Shown here in pieces: positions 53,866-64,000 of a stretch of 64,000 bases of DNA. The translations under genes were made by a program, and so were the position numbers. This DNA is from Anastrepha obliqua (Eukaryota > Arthropoda > Insecta > Diptera > Tephritidae), in the NCBI RefSeq assembly GCF_027943255.1, contig NW_026562179.1, positions 7,070,501-7,134,500 of the forward strand, given 5' to 3'. Every line of letters begins with the position of its first letter. Position 1 is the stretch's first letter. The notes under the pieces are model-generated. The model made no database searches, was not told where the DNA came from, and saw nothing but the letters and a program-made list of their open reading frames with translations.

Positions 53866-56800
53866 CTAAGGCAAGATAATGGGATGCCTAACATCTGGAG
53901 CGATTTCATCATTTTTTATTCTTCCTCCAACACGTAGAACACAAGTCCCATCCAGAAAGGGCTGCAGACGCAAAAGACTACTGCGGAGTGGGATTGGTCT
54001 TTTAGCGCTGCAAAGAGAAATTTCATTAGAAAAATGAAACTGTTGCGTATACCTTATTAGGCGAAGTTCAGCTTCAAATAACTCTTGGCAACTCGGTGTA
54101 CCAAAACGCTTTATAACATTAAGCCGTCTGTTAGCCCGAATGTTAGTCAAAAAGCGTAAAACGTAGGAAATAACTCGACGCAGCTTAGAATATGATGAAT
54201 ATTTTGTCATCACGGACCAATAATCTGTAGAATTAGTCACATGGGCACGAATACTATTTCGTATGCCCAGCTCTGTAGTGTGCTCTTTAGATTTTTTCTG
54301 CTTCCATAATTGTTCAGTGCTTTTCAGGAAATTAGGACCAGCCCACCACAATTGATGACGTAATAATTCGGAGGGAGTTATACCTCTTGAAGCACAATCT
54401 GCAGGATTCTGTTCAGAACGAACGTGGTTCCAACATTCGGGAGGCAAAACTTCTTGAATATCAGCTACGCGGTTGGCTATAAATGTCACCCATCTGCTGG
54501 GGTGAGCTTGTAACCATGCCAATGTTATAGTAGAATCAGTCCAAGCGAAAAGCGGATAACGGAGTTCAGACCAGCAGTGCAGCACGCTTCGCACTAGTTT
54601 AGCAGCAAGATGAGCGGCGCATAATTCAAGACGTGGCAACGTTGTCGGCTTAAGCGGAGCTACCTTGGTTTTCGACGAAATTAATGACACAGTAATGCTA
54701 CCGTCGCTTTGTGTTGTTCGTGCATACAAGACGGCGGCGTAAGCGCGCTCGGACGCGTCTGCGAATACGTGCAATTGCGTAAATGACCCAGCTACTTCAG
54801 TACCAAACCAACGGTTCACCTTCAAATGTGCCAATTGCTTGAGCTCTATGCGATGCTCCAACCACTTCGTTGCGATAGACTCAGGAATGATATCATCCCA
54901 ACCTACCTTAGTGCGCCATATGTCTTGAAACCAAATTTTTGAATTTATAGTAGCGGGAGCAAGCAAGCCCAGAGGATCGAAGAGCGTACTTGCATCTGAT
55001 AGAAACATGCGCTTGGTCAACTTAACTGGCGGTTCCCTCAAGTTAATAGCAAACGTGAGATAGTCTCCTTCTGTGTTCCAGATAAGACCTAAAGCGTGAA
55101 CATCCTTATCGTCGACAATATAATGTGATATGTTCGTAGATGCATTAGAAATGCTTGCGATTAGTTCAGCGCAGTTCGATGCCCACTTACGAAGTTCAAA
55201 CCCCCCTTCCCTCAATATTTCGGAAATATTTTGCTGCAACAATTGAAGTTCTTCTTTACTAGATGCACCAGTAAGTAGATCATCCATGTAAAAATCCTTG
55301 AGAATAACACCAACAGCCCTAGCACAACCATTCGACGAATCTCTTGCGGTCTGTTGAAGTGATCGAACAGCTAGATGAGACGCAGCTGCCACTCCGTACG
55401 TCACGCGAACCATGCGAAAATCTTGGATAGGCAGGGATGGGTGGCTACGCCATACGATGCGTTGTAAATCGGCGTGTTTTAAGGAAACGCAGATTTGACG
55501 ATACATTTTGGCGACATCTGCTGTTACAGCATAGCGGTGTGTTCTAAAGCGAAGTAAGATGGAGTATAAATCTTCCTGCAATTGAGGTCCTATAAATAAT
55601 GCGTCATTCAGCGAATTCCCGGAAGTCGATTTTGCGGACGCGTTAAATACAACCCTCAATTTGGTCGTGGTACTATTTTCTTTTAAAACAGGATGATGAG
55701 GCATATAATACGTTGGATTCATAGTCTCTGACGTGACCTGCATATGTTTCATGTCAATGAGTTCATTCATGAATTCATTGTAGCGTAAACGAAGATCGGA
55801 GTCACAAGCGAGTCTTCTTTCAAGTCGTAACAAATTCCGGATAGCAAAGTTTCGCGACTCTCCCAGAGCTACATCGGGCTTCAGCGGCAATTCGACGACA
55901 AACCGTCCGTTAGGTTCCCTTCGATGCGTTGTTTCAAAATGGTCTTCACAGTAACGCTCCTCATGCGTAAGATACGTTTTTTGCGGAGCTTCCTCTAACT
56001 CCCATAACTTGTTCAATGCTCGATCCAAATGAACATCGCAATGTAACGACTGTAAGCGTGGCATATCAGGCTCAGATCCATTCACACTTCCAAACAGAGT
56101 CCACCCAAAGACCGTCAGTTGAGCCATAGGAGCTCCAGATGGACCCTTACGAAGTTCTGTACAGATCAGTTGATCCATAACGTCCATCCCAATCAATATA
56201 TCGACCCGTCCAGGCTTCATAAAATGGGGATCGGCTAAAAACAAACCTCGGATATGTGGCCACGATGAAGTAGCTATAGTCTGTGTTGGCAAGTCGCTTG
56301 TAATTTTGGACAGAATTAACGTTTTGACAGTAAAGCATTGATTTGTAGAGAAAGAAGAAAGAGAAAGTGATACTTCACCTCTAGCTCGTCCTCCTTGCGC
56401 TGACCCAATTCCAGTAATGTTAACTTCAGATGTTGATCGCGGCAGGCCTAAGCGTTGCACACACGCTTCGGTTACAAAGGAAGCATGTGATCCAGAATCG
56501 AAAAGTGCACGTGCGGGCTGCCAATTACCAGAACAGTCGCGTACCTTCACTAATGCGGTGGATAACAGCACAACTCTTTCTACAGCTATGGGTGGATTGG
56601 AGCTCGAGTTCAAGCACGAAGAAACGCGTGGAACGTCGACGTTTGCTGGAAGTTCACAAGTTTTTGCGCTTACCTTTGATGTGGCGTCAGCAGCGCATAA
56701 CGAATGCGTCGCGTAATTGTTCACTGCGGTAACGGTCGTTGACTGCAAGGCACCGTGCAGCAGAGTGTGATGACGTTGTTTACACATGCGGCAAGTGGAA

Positions 56801-57900
56801 GCACTGTTACAACGGTCTTTATAGTGACCTGAACTTAAGCAGTTGAAGCATATGTGACCTTGCTTCACGAACTGTGATTTTGTAGACAAGTCCAATTCAC
56901 GAAATTTTTCACAACTGTAAATTTTATGAGGTCCACTACAATATGCACACACGTTACTTTGTTTTGATACCGCGTGGAATACATTTGTCGACTTGCTTGC
57001 TGATGCAGTTTTAACCTTAATTGGTACTGATGTTGTTGACGACGTAAACATAGATAACGATCGGCATCTTATCTCTAAAAATGTTATTAGTTGCTCAAAA
57101 GATGGAGGATCATCACTAACGAGCGATAACTCCCACTGCTTACGCGTTTCGAATGCCAACTTACTGACGACCTCATGTACCAACCAATCATCCCAAAAAT
57201 CAATCGGACGACCCAACGCTTTAAGCTCGCGAATATGCTGTTGGAACGCATCAATTACACCCTTGATTGCGTCAGCATTGTCATGCGTAGCCCTTTTAAT
57301 TCCAGCCAACGCGCGAAGATGAGATTCCACAATTACACGAATAACCTTATACCGCGATGTCAATAGACCCCAAGCTTCAACGTAATTTGCGTCACATATT
57401 TTAAAACCACTGATAATTTTCAACGCGTCACCTTTCAAGCAGCTTCGGAGATAGTGCAACTTTTGTCCATCTGATAAAGTAGAGTTACTATCAACTAACG
57501 AGGAAAACGCGTCGAAAAAACCAATCCATTCTGTAGAGTCACCGGAGAATGTGGGCAACTCCATTTTCGGTAAACGTATAACCGCGGACACAGATGCCTT
57601 TGTGGAGCTATCTTGCGATTTAGTACGACAATTTTTCACGCGGCTAAAGTTAGCTGAAGCTGTAGAGTACCAAGTTTCGGCTTGGATACGCACATTTTCT
57701 TCAATTTCAATAACATCGGCACCACACGTAATTTCTACAGCGTCTTGAGCAATGTTAAAACGAACCCACTGTTCACTCAATAACTGAAGGTAGCTTGCAA
57801 TATTTTCTGCATCCATAGTGAGTGCCTCATCAATACTTTTTGCCATATACCGTTTAATGGCATTGAGAGCGGAATCGCGCGTTTTAGTAGAATTCGACAT
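53866..57900 (-). CDS. BEL/Pao gag-protease-RT-RNase H polyprotein
   Basis: 1,344 codons, no frameshift. Start MSNSTKTRDS at 57900, about 190 bases after the primer site. Gag capsid region (DUF1759-like) about residues 1-300; three zinc knuckles CAYCSGPHKIYSC (318-330), CFNCLSSGHYKDRC (351-364), CRMCKQRHHTLLH (370-382); aspartic protease LFDSGSHASF (about 466-475); RT motif A ADVAKMYRQ (about 795-803) and YMDD at 871-874; RNase H FADASERAYAAVLY (about 1046-1059), WTDSTITLAWL (about 1120-1130), NPADCASRG (about 1165-1173); then the pre-integrase region. It ends at an in-frame TAG. Confidence 0.96.
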   Translation of the reverse strand: MSNSTKTRDSALNAIKRYMAKSIDEALTMDAENIASYLQLLSEQWVRFNIAQDAVEITCGADVIEIEENVRIQAETWYSTASANFSRVKNCRTKSQDSSTKASVSAVIRLPKMELPTFSGDSTEWIGFFDAFSSLVDSNSTLSDGQKLHYLRSCLKGDALKIISGFKICDANYVEAWGLLTSRYKVIRVIVESHLRALAGIKRATHDNADAIKGVIDAFQQHIRELKALGRPIDFWDDWLVHEVVSKLAFETRKQWELSLVSDDPPSFEQLITFLEIRCRSLSMFTSSTTSVPIKVKTASASKSTNVFHAVSKQSNVCAYCSGPHKIYSCEKFRELDLSTKSQFVKQGHICFNCLSSGHYKDRCNSASTCRMCKQRHHTLLHGALQSTTVTAVNNYATHSLCAADATSKVSAKTCELPANVDVPRVSSCLNSSSNPPIAVERVVLLSTALVKVRDCSGNWQPARALFDSGSHASFVTEACVQRLGLPRSTSEVNITGIGSAQGGRARGEVSLSLSSFSTNQCFTVKTLILSKITSDLPTQTIATSSWPHIRGLFLADPHFMKPGRVDILIGMDVMDQLICTELRKGPSGAPMAQLTVFGWTLFGSVNGSEPDMPRLQSLHCDVHLDRALNKLWELEEAPQKTYLTHEERYCEDHFETTHRREPNGRFVVELPLKPDVALGESRNFAIRNLLRLERRLACDSDLRLRYNEFMNELIDMKHMQVTSETMNPTYYMPHHPVLKENSTTTKLRVVFNASAKSTSGNSLNDALFIGPQLQEDLYSILLRFRTHRYAVTADVAKMYRQICVSLKHADLQRIVWRSHPSLPIQDFRMVRVTYGVAAASHLAVRSLQQTARDSSNGCARAVGVILKDFYMDDLLTGASSKEELQLLQQNISEILREGGFELRKWASNCAELIASISNASTNISHYIVDDKDVHALGLIWNTEGDYLTFAINLREPPVKLTKRMFLSDASTLFDPLGLLAPATINSKIWFQDIWRTKVGWDDIIPESIATKWLEHRIELKQLAHLKVNRWFGTEVAGSFTQLHVFADASERAYAAVLYARTTQSDGSITVSLISSKTKVAPLKPTTLPRLELCAAHLAAKLVRSVLHCWSELRYPLFAWTDSTITLAWLQAHPSRWVTFIANRVADIQEVLPPECWNHVRSEQNPADCASRGITPSELLRHQLWWAGPNFLKSTEQLWKQKKSKEHTTELGIRNSIRAHVTNSTDYWSVMTKYSSYSKLRRVISYVLRFLTNIRANRRLNVIKRFGTPSCQELFEAELRLIRYTQQFHFSNEISLCSAKRPIPLRSSLLRLQPFLDGTCVLRVGGRIKNDEIAPDVRHPIILP

Positions 57901-58090
57901 TTTTAATATGACAGAAAAGCAATCGACGGGTTTTTAGAATTTTCGCGATGTTAAATGCAGGAACGGCTGCACAAACGTACACACGATTTATTGCACAAAA
58001 ATAATTTTCTTAATAATCGTTGCGCCTTTTGCTACGCGTATGTATGTACACAAGCGAATGCGTATATGCAAAAGCAAGTGGTGTGACTAT

Positions 58091-58108
58091 ATCCGGCTCG
58101 AAGGACCA
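58091..58108 (-). promoter_or_regulatory. Primer-binding site, tRNA-Tyr type
   Basis: Minus strand TGGTCCTTCGAGCCGGAT, four bases after the 5' LTR. Complementary to the 3' end of insect tRNA-Tyr as I recall it (acceptor stem TCGAAGGA plus CCA). Confidence 0.8.
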
Positions 58109-58112
58109 AAAA

Positions 58113-58716
58113 TGTTGCGGGGAGAATCCTGTATGCGGCTACAAATCTGTTGCGGGCAGAACAAATAGTGTTGCGGGGAGAATCCTGTATGCGGTTACAA
58201 ATCTGTTGCGGGAAGAACTAATAATGTTGCGGGAAGGACCAATAATGTTGCAGGAAGAACCAATAATGTTACGGGAAGGACCAATAATGTTGCAAGAAGA
58301 ACCAATAATGTTGCGGGAAGGACCAATAATGTTGCAGGAAGAACCAATAATGTTGCAGGAAGAATCTTGAAGGCGGCTATAAATTCGTTGCAGGGAGAAT
58401 CCTTAATTCTTAAGGTTGCGGTAGGACCAAGTTGATTGAAGCGATGAAATATCCGGATCGAAGGACCTCACTAATGATGAACACAAATTCCTGTTGGTTA
58501 TTGTAGCGATGATATTGCGGCAAAAATTCCCAATTTAAAAATATGTTGCTTCTGATTCAAAATTACAATTTTTTCTCCCTTTATTTTACAAAATGTTCCG
58601 TATTTATACACATTTCTTTACAAACAAAACCTACTTAATTCACAGAAAATTATAACAATTTAACAAAAGTTGAAAAACATTACAGTATTTTAACTAATAT
58701 TAAATTGAACTCAACA
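58113..58716 (-). repeat. 5' LTR of BEL/Pao element
   Basis: Same length and, by eye, same sequence as 52017-52620; would carry the promoter in its right-hand (U3) part. Target duplication CCATT follows at 58717-58721. Confidence 0.95.
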
Positions 58717-58721
58717 CCATT

Positions 58722-59209
58722 AATTCACATTTAATACATTTGCAGCGTTTCGTCTCACTCCTAGTAGCAAATGCACTAGAACTTTCGAGTTTCTCTCAGA
58801 CTTGCAAATGTAAAGCACTGCCCAAAGTACTGAAAGGAGAAATTGGGTACGCCTACGAATTATGATTTATGATAACAAATATATTTTTGTGGCCTCACCT
58901 TTACATTAGTACAAGTCGACTCATCATATCCGTAGCCTTAGCGCTGACTGGCTCCTGTTTTGTAATCCTTAGGCCTCAATGGACTCAACTTTATCGTACT
59001 AATGGTGCGGCTAAATAACAAAGCTTACTCAGCTTTGATTCCATTAAAGCACTGGAGTAACACATGTCAAAATTATGCTGCGTATTTGAAAATTTAAACG
59101 TTATTTCATGCTACAGAACATAATTAACATATCCATATATGTACATATAAGTACATAAAATATACAAACTGTGTAATTAGTTAACAGTTAGCAACATTTC
59201 TCGTTCCCT
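58722..59209. other. Unassigned stretch
   Basis: Right flank of the BEL/Pao insertion; nothing recognised. Confidence 0.35.
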
Positions 59210-60860
59210 ACGCACCGCCGCCGAAGAAGAAATCAGACTCCGGCGAGCCCGAAAAATCAATTGGTACGACGGGGAATGTCATGCTGCCGCCAAAAGAAAG
59301 GATGCCGCCTATAGAGCCAAGCTGCGATCGGGCGCAGCGAGCCATGTGGCATTGCTACCGAGAGCTAAAACAGGAAGAGAGACGTATTATCCGACAGAAG
59401 AAACGAGAGGCCGAAATACGTGAGTGCGAGGAGCTTGAGATGCTGGCCAATAGGAACAACGCCCGAAAATTTTACCAGAAAGTTCGGCGGCTTACAGAAG
59501 GTTTTAAGACCGGGGCGTTGTCCTGTAAGAACAAAGACGGCGAACTGGTGACTGACGTACAGAGCAATCTTAAATTATGGAGGGAACACTTCTCGAACCT
59601 GTTAAACAGTGATAGCTGCGCATGTCACAGAGAATGTGAAGATCTCGATACCCCAATCGTCGACGACGGAATTGACGTTCCGCTACCCGAACATGACGAG
59701 GTGAGAATAGCGATAACGCGGCTAAGAACAAAAAAGCCGCAGGCGTCGACGTACTGCTGGCTGAGCTATTCAAACATGGCGGCGAGGAGCTGGTAAGGTA
59801 ATGAATCAGCTTCTATGCAAAATATGGTCAGATGAAAGCATGCCTGCCGATTGGAATTTAAGTGTGTTCTACCCAATCCATAATAAGGGTGATCCTGCAA
59901 TCTGTGCCAATGGTCAAGGGATTAGTATTCTAAATATCTCCTATAAGGTTCTAGCGAGCGTATTGTGTGAAAGGCTGAAGCCCACCGTCAACCAACTGAT
60001 TGAACCTTATCAGTGTGGCTTTAGACCTGGAAAGTCTACCATCGACCAAATATTTACAATACGCCAAATCTTGGAAAAGACCCACGAAAGGAGAATCGAC
60101 ACACACCATCTTTTCGTCGATTTGAAAGCTGCATTCGACAGTACGAAAAGGAATTATCTGTATGCTGCGATGTCTGAATTTGGTATCCCCACAAAACTAA
60201 TACGGCTTTGCAAGATGACGTTGCTCAACACCAGCAGCGATGTCAAAATTAAGAAGGACCTCTCCGAGCCGTTTGTTACCAAACGAGAATTCAGATGAGG
60301 TGACTCGCTGTCGTGTGACTTCTTTAACCTAATTTTGGAGAGGATCGTACGAGCCGCAGAACTTAATCGCTCAGGCACAATATTTTATAAGAACGTACAA
60401 TTGCTGGCGTATGCCGATGATATTGACATCATCGGCCTTAACAACCGCGCTGTTAGTTCAGCCTTCCCCAAACTGGATAAAGAGGCAAAGCGAATGGGTC
60501 TGGTGGTGAACGAGGACAAAACGAAGTCCCTCCTGTCTTCAAACAAACAGTCGGCGCACTAGCGTATCGGCACCCACGACACTGTTGTCAGTTATAATTT
60601 CGAGGTCGATGAGCTGTATGAGCTTTAAAGATCCAGCGGCTACGTTGGCTGGGTCATGTCGTCCGAATGGATACAAACGCTCCGGCTTTGAAAGTATTCG
60701 ATGCGGTACCAGCTGGTGGTAGCAGAGGAAGAGGAAGGCCTATTCTGCGTTGGAAAGATCAGGTGGAGAAGGACTTGGCTTCACTTGGTGTGTCCAATTG
60801 GCGCGCTTTGTTAAGCTCGGCCAAAATTGCGTAAGCGGTTATCGCGCCAATTAAGAAGAA
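59210..60860 (+). pseudogene. RTE-type non-LTR element, 5'-truncated, linker to 3' end
   Basis: 59281-59770: linker with EERRIIRQKKREAEIRECEE and a start-of-RT region; frameshift at about 59750. 59801-60298: RT with DWNLSVFYPIHNKGDP, QCGFRPGKSTIDQIFTIRQI, VDLKAAFDSTKRN (motif A) and DLSEPFVTKREFR, stop (60296), GDSLSCDFFN; 60335-60562: LLAYADDIDIIG (catalytic). After a gap, RLRWLGHVVRM (about 60640) and GRGRPILRWKDQVEKDL, then an AAGAAGAAG tail (60853-60863). A different family from 14060-18364. Confidence 0.85.
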
Positions 60861-60871
60861 GAAGTGTAATG

Positions 60872-61313
60872 AGTTAAAAGTTTCGTTACAATGTTATAAA
60901 TTCCTTTACCCAAATCAAATGAATTCGTCCATAGAGAAATGCTTCATATAAACACGCACAAAACGAACGCGCGAGTTACATATTCAATTTCAAACACAAA
61001 TTCACATTGTAAAACAGACGAAATTGATGAGTTTGTAACTAAAATAATGAACAATAAGTAAAAGTAATTGGAAACGCATTTCCTGTTTCGCAACAGTTTG
61101 GCTTACTTGAAAAAGTGTGGGAAAGGAAATGCTGAATAAGATATTGACAACAATTTTGTAAAATTAAATATTAAATGCAAAGTAAGCAAAAAAAAAAGCT
61201 AAATGTAATAATTGAAAATATAATAAATCAGTTGTTGAGAAGCCCTTCAAGGCAAAAGTAATCTTTGTTCTTTCTTTATATTTTTTCTCTCCCCCTTGAG
61301 TAGAATACAAAAT
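60872..61313 (+). repeat. Putative 5' LTR
   Basis: AGTTAAAAGT start and ACAAAAT(T) end fit the AGT...ATT rule of this group. Only one copy is in the window, so the left edge is inferred. Confidence 0.6.
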
Positions 61314-61323
61314 TGGCGCAGTC
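61314..61323 (+). promoter_or_regulatory. Primer-binding site, tRNA-Ser type
   Basis: TGGCGCAGTC, the known primer site of gypsy/17.6/297 elements. Confidence 0.85.
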
Positions 61324-61662
61324 ATAGGATCCTTTAAAAAGTAAAAGGATCCAGTGAAACGAAAATACGGGCAGTGAATAAACAAAAAATTTTTTTATAA
61401 CACCCAAATCTAATCCTGCGAATCCGTATCCAACTTAGGAGTTGACCGGACCCTCCAGGGTATAACTTAACATACGTATAACCTAAAAGATAAAGTGCAG
61501 TGAACATTGATTCAATAAAAAGAAAAAGTGAACACCACTAAAGATAAAGTGCAGTGAACAATTCTTCATTACAAAGAACAGTGGACACCACAAAATATAG
61601 GGTTATTCAATAGTGCAGTGAATACACAGAAATTCGTGTACTAGCCACTAAACGATAATCAA
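61324..61662 (+). other. 5' leader with short repeats
   Basis: AAGATAAAGTGCAGTGAACA occurs twice (about 61488 and 61541), with further GCAGTGAA copies at 61372 and 61614. Untranslated, possibly packaging-related. Confidence 0.6.
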
Positions 61663-62903
61663 GTGAAAAGCTACAAGAAGAGTACAAAAATTCGGCAAGC
61701 CAGGCAGAAGGAATTTGATAAGAGAAGGATGGAGCAGGCCCAAAAAGAAATGGCCCCGGTAGATCTAGTAGAGCAGCTCGCACGAAGGGAGCAGCAACTC
61801 GAGCAACTAAGATTGGCCTATCTAGATCTACAACAAAGGCAGCAACAAGACAACACAGACTGGACAGAATACTGAAGAACATCAATCACCTTCCAGCATT
61901 CACAGAACACGGAGACACAACAATAAACTCATTCTTCAGTAGCGTGGAATATTTAATATCAACGCTCGAAGATGAAGGACAGAAAAAAAAAGCAGTAAGA
62001 ACCATATACTACAAAACAATCCAAGGAGAAGCTAAAAACGCAATCATCAACATCCCGGAACCGGACAATTGGAAACTAATTAAAGACACACTGAAATTGA
62101 GGTATAAACCAGACACAGAGCCTCATGAAATCTACAAGCAAGTTGCCAATTTACGAGTCAATACGGTAAGTGAGTTAATTACTGTAATTCAGAATATTAA
62201 GTATAAAACTGACGAGTTAATAGTATATTATAATGATGAACTTGGCATAGACTTGACAAACATAGACAGCTTGTTAGTGAATACTATAAAAGAGATGACC
62301 CAAGGGACATTATTCGACAAAATTTACGAACAAAGACAATTAAAAGATATTTTGTATATAATGAATCAAAGAAGGTTTGAAGACACGTGCATAAGACCCG
62401 AATACAAGAGATTCGGAAGAGAAGAAAAACATAAAGGACAATTTCATAATAAAACATCGTATAATAATCAGAATAGGACATATAATAATCAAAATAGGGA
62501 TGAAAGAAATAACCGACAATTTCAAGAAAGAAATAAGTGGACTAATGATTTTTATAGGCGCGAAGAGCAAAACGCTTTTAATAATCCTTTAAATAATTCG
62601 GGAAGATACAGATTCCAAAATGACGCAAGAAATAATAACACCCCAAGACAGTTCCAACGTGTGCCACAAATGGGACACGCTAGGCCGTATTCCAACCAAG
62701 TTCGCTGGCAATTGCCTAGACAAAACCGCACGGAACCCATGGGAGTGGACAATATTGAAAGGTGTTATAACAATCCTCGAGTGGCAGGACACCCTAATCA
62801 TAAGTTTGGCCAAGATCGCTTAAATTTAGGTAGGCAAAGCCCAGAAGGACCTGAAATTAATAATACCATTTTTTTTACAAGGCAGCCACTGAATGCTTGC
62901 TAA
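61663..62903 (+). pseudogene. Gag of gypsy-type element
   Basis: 61663-61875 opens with a charged helix (ARQKEFDKRRMEQAQKEM; LARREQQLEQLRLAYLDLQQ), then a frameshift near 61850 leads into ILKNINHLPAFTEHGD and 61944-62903. The capsid-like part (YLISTLEDEGQKKKAVRTIY) is followed by an Asn/Arg-rich tail (about residues 165-290 of the second ORF) and no CCHC knuckle, as usual for this group, where a basic tail replaces it. It overlaps the pol start by 7 bases in another frame. Confidence 0.82.
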
Positions 62904-63718
62904 AGATAACATTAAAGATCGTAAATAAAGAATACGTAGCACTAATAGATACAGGTGCCAGTCTTAGTTTAATTAATAAGGAAATAAATGATTTTGATAT
63001 ATATAAATTAAAAAATCCCATAACATTTAGTACATTAACAAATAAAGATACAATAAATTATGAAGTGCACACAAAAAGCCCGGAGCAATTTAATTTACCT
63101 AACAATGCCAGGATTCGTTGGAAGATCACCCCATTAAAAGGGAGAACTTATGATTTCATTATAGGTATCGATATATTAAACTTTTTAAATGCCCAAATAA
63201 ATATAGAAAAAGGACAAATAACACTAAATGGAAAAATATCTTATTTTATTAATAACCCATATAAATTTAATCAAATTTACATGCTTGAAACTGGTGATCC
63301 TAAATTCGAAAGGCTTCAATTAAATCATTTAAATAATGAAGAACGTAGTGAAATTATAAAATTACTAAACCGATATAACAAATTATTGTTTAGAGAAGGC
63401 GATTTATTAACTAATACAACAGAAATTCAGCATGAGATAAAAACCATTACACAACAGCAAATCTATTCAAAGCTATATAGATACCCACCTCAACACGAAG
63501 CAAAAGTAAGGTAACAGATCAGAGAAATGGAGGAACAAGGTATAATTAGAAAAAGCCACTCAAGATATGCAAGCCCACTTATAGTCGTACCCAAAAAAAC
63601 GGATAATTCAGGCGAAAAAAAATATAGAATAGTTGTCGACTATAGAAAGCTTAACGAAATAACCTTAGACGACAAATATCCTTTACGGAAATATAGACTC
63701 AATTCTAGACAAATTAGG
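62897..63718 (+). pseudogene. Pol of gypsy-type element: protease and start of RT
   Basis: Protease YVALIDTGASLSLI (about residues 13-26) and FIIGIDILNFL (about 88-98). The RT approach follows; an in-frame TAA at 63512-63514 breaks it just before [19 protein letters not shown]. 63527-63690 contains [20 protein letters not shown] and [14 protein letters not shown] one-base shift near 63693 leaves the frame. Confidence 0.88.
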
Positions 63719-64000
63719 TAGAGCGCAATATTTTACGACATTAGACTTAGCGAAAGGCTATCATCAGATTTTAGTAAAGGAGGAAGACAGAGAAAAAACT
63801 GCCTTCGTAACTCCTCATGGTCTATATGAATTTATGAGAATGCCATTTGGTCTTAAAAATGCGCCAGCCACATTCCAACGGCTGATGAATGAAATCTTGA
63901 GAGATCATATTAACAAAACCTGTGTAGTATACTTAGATGATATACTAATCTTTAGTACTTCTTTAACTGAGCATATTAAAGCAATAAGAGACATTTTCGA
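63694..64000 (+). pseudogene. Pol of gypsy-type element: RT catalytic region, runs off the window
   Basis: Downstream of the one-base shift the other frame is open to the end: [13 protein letters not shown] (motif A), [20 protein letters not shown], and [11 protein letters not shown] (catalytic YLDD, about 63927-63960). Not preceded by an ATG. Confidence 0.9.

Larger units (their letters stand above)
52017..58716 (-). mobile_element. BEL/Pao LTR retrotransposon, nearly intact and recent
   Basis: 6.7 kb, minus strand. Two 604-bp LTRs with TG...CA ends; target duplication CCATT at 52012-52016 and 58717-58721. Order on the minus strand: 5' LTR (58113-58716), primer-binding site, gag-pro-RT-RNase H (57900-53866), integrase (to 52696), polypurine tract, 3' LTR. 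I saw no difference between the LTRs, so insertion should be very recent compared with its neighbours. No env-like ORF. Confidence 0.97.
60872..64000 (+). mobile_element. Gypsy-type LTR retrotransposon (17.6/297/gypsy group), 5' part
   Basis: 5' LTR, primer site TGGCGCAGTC, long leader, zinc-less gag, protease and RT; it leaves the window in RT, so the 3' LTR and any env lie outside. It sits just after the 3' tail of the RTE copy. Gag and pol carry a few frame lesions, so this copy is not functional. Confidence 0.85.

Noticed and set aside
56417..57748. Plus-strand ORFs of 60-110 codons opposite the BEL gag
   Set aside because: Shadows of the long minus-strand gag-pol frame; no domain evidence.

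Overview
The window is eukaryotic and almost entirely made of transposable elements (TEs). The superfamilies present (mariner, rosa-like DD41D, Tc1, ITmD37E, PIF/Harbinger, BEL/Pao, mag-like Ty3, gypsy with an AGT...ATT LTR, RTE, Jockey, RNase H-bearing R1/LOA/I-type elements) and a tRNA-derived SINE with a TA-rich tail point to a higher dipteran, most likely a tephritid fruit fly. The species is inference. No complete host gene is visible. One exon-like ORF (40988-41185, minus) and one intron-free coding remnant (29982-30743) may be of host origin.

Layout. 1-13.0 kb: degenerate non-LTR copies of one RNase H family (family 1), one of them inserted in another with an 11-bp target duplication; a complete but dead mariner; fragments of DD41D, mariner and Tc1 transposases; SINEs. 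13.28-31.4 kb: a deep nest. An inverted-arm DNA element hosts a mag-like Ty3 retrotransposon with 50-bp LTRs (13375-24379) and a full-length R1/LOA-type element (24473-29684). The mag element in turn hosts an RTE element, a truncated R1/LOA-type copy, a 335-bp solo-LTR-like insertion and a palindromic MITE-like composite. The RTE hosts a Harbinger element (TAA duplication), which contains half a mariner. In most layers target duplications can be read directly and the host reading frame continues across the empty site. 31.4-52 kb: DD41D element, Jockey-clade element on the minus strand, a second copy of the inverted-arm element, two Harbinger remnants, and scattered non-LTR pieces. 52.0-58.7 kb: a very young BEL/Pao element on the minus strand (604-bp LTRs that read as identical, CCATT duplication, one in-frame stop in gag-pol). 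59.2-60.9 kb: RTE-type pseudogene. 60.9-64 kb: 5' part of a gypsy-type LTR element that runs off the window.

There is no pathway or operon logic: genes are TE genes (gag, protease, RT, RNase H, integrase, transposase), mostly broken by stops, frameshifts, deletions and nesting. The region looks like heterochromatin, an intergenic TE graveyard or possibly a piRNA-cluster-like locus. The most unusual signals are the tandem units in the BEL LTR that match its own primer-binding-site/LTR junction, the 50-bp LTRs, the Harbinger-mariner chimeric ORF, and the datable nesting order.
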